Assembly (NCBI GenBank): GCA_015485245.1
Contig: WFTY01000394.1
Span: 1 to 7,288, forward strand
Direction: 5' to 3'
DNA length: 7,288 bases
From: Anaerolineales bacterium
Lineage (GTDB): Bacteria; Chloroflexota; Anaerolineae; Anaerolineales; UBA11858
This document shows positions 7,007 through 7,288 of the stretch, in pieces (position 1 is the stretch's first letter; the number at the start of each line of letters is the position of its first letter). The notes under the pieces were generated by a model. The model had not been told where the DNA came from and searched no databases. It was given only the letters and a program-made list of their open reading frames with translations. The translations under genes and the position numbers were made by a program.

Positions 7007-7288
7007 CCTTCATGCCCTTCTGCGCAAACACGGTTGCGCCCCATTTCCTTGGCGCGATATAGCGCGTCGTCGGCGCGCCCCACCAGCGCGTCCAGAGAGA
7101 GAGCATCATCGCCGGCGGTGCAGGCAACCCCTAAGCTGATTTGAACCTGAAGGACCGCCTCTGCAGCCTCATCAAGGAAAGAGGAGACATCTAACCTCGC
7201 CTTTTCCACCGCGGCGCGCAGGCGCTCAGCGACTTGGATGGCAACTGAGGGCGTGGTCTCGGGCAACAGAATCACAAACTCCTCGCCC
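7003..7288 (-). CDS. GGDEF-domain diguanylate cyclase, C-terminal part (5' end outside window)
   Basis: The final 94 codons of a GGDEF protein, read leftward from the window edge to the TGA at 7003-7005. The first complete codons give GEEFVILLP, the end of a GGEEF active-site motif (the preceding glycine codon is cut by the edge), a form normally compatible with cyclic-di-GMP synthesis. The rest fits the family: the helix VAIQVAERLRAAVEKARLDV, the strand QISLGVAC, then DALVGRADDALYRAKEMG and RNRV, the classic C-terminal signature. The allosteric RxxD site and any N-terminal sensor or receiver domain lie outside, so regulation cannot be seen. The GTG at 7275 lies within the GGEEF region and is not a real start. 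The stop overlaps the start of the hybrid kinase gene (ATGA), suggesting a shared operon and a functional link between cyclic-di-GMP production and the kinase. Confidence 0.93.
   Translation of the reverse strand, partial: GEEFVILLPETTPSVAIQVAERLRAAVEKARLDVSSFLDEAAEAVLQVQISLGVACTAGDDALSLDALVGRADDALYRAKEMGRNRVCAEGHEG

Overview
The window is GC-rich, densely packed bacterial chromosome with four complete genes, two genes cut by the window edges, and one convergent gene junction. Protein-level features suggest a Chloroflexota-like (for example Anaerolineae) bacterium: an actinobacterial/Chloroflexi-type short inositol-phosphate synthase, an RpiA with a KGLG loop in place of the usual KGGG, and a tkt-rpiA-rpe cluster. 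This placement is inferred from recalled family resemblance; no search was run. I see no mobile elements, tRNA or rRNA genes, CRISPR arrays or long repeats.

Plus strand, 1-2529: the C-terminal part of transketolase (tkt, start outside the window), then ribose-5-phosphate isomerase A (rpiA) and ribulose-phosphate 3-epimerase (rpe). The three reading frames are joined by two 4-base ATGA stop/start overlaps, so they almost certainly form one translationally coupled operon. Together they encode the pentose-interconverting steps of the non-oxidative pentose phosphate pathway (or of a Calvin-type cycle): Rpe and RpiA interconvert Ru5P, Xu5P and R5P, and Tkt exchanges two-carbon units between sugar phosphates.

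Plus strand, 2530-3809: a short intergenic region carries a perfect TATAAT -10 box and a leader with an 8-bp hairpin. It is followed by a 360-residue myo-inositol-1-phosphate synthase (Ino1), which uses glucose-6-phosphate and so draws on the same hexose phosphate pool. The leader is the most unusual non-coding structure in the window: the 3' arm of the hairpin contains a Shine-Dalgarno-like AAGGGG placed correctly for an alternative in-frame ATG 14 codons upstream of the likely start, and a 7-codon mini-ORF ends inside the 5' arm.

Minus strand, 7288-3899: the tail of a GGDEF (GGEEF-type) diguanylate cyclase overlaps by ATGA the start of a 1035-residue membrane-bound hybrid histidine kinase (2 TM, GAF, PAS, PAS, HisKA, HATPase, REC, REC, no HPt). 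This looks like a two-gene signalling operon linking phosphorelay and cyclic-di-GMP. It converges on the ino1 gene, and a strong 15-bp hairpin between the two is a likely bidirectional terminator.

No clearly novel system is visible. The points most worth a second look are the ino1 leader, the RpiA active-site loop variant, and the HPt-less hybrid kinase coupled to a diguanylate cyclase.
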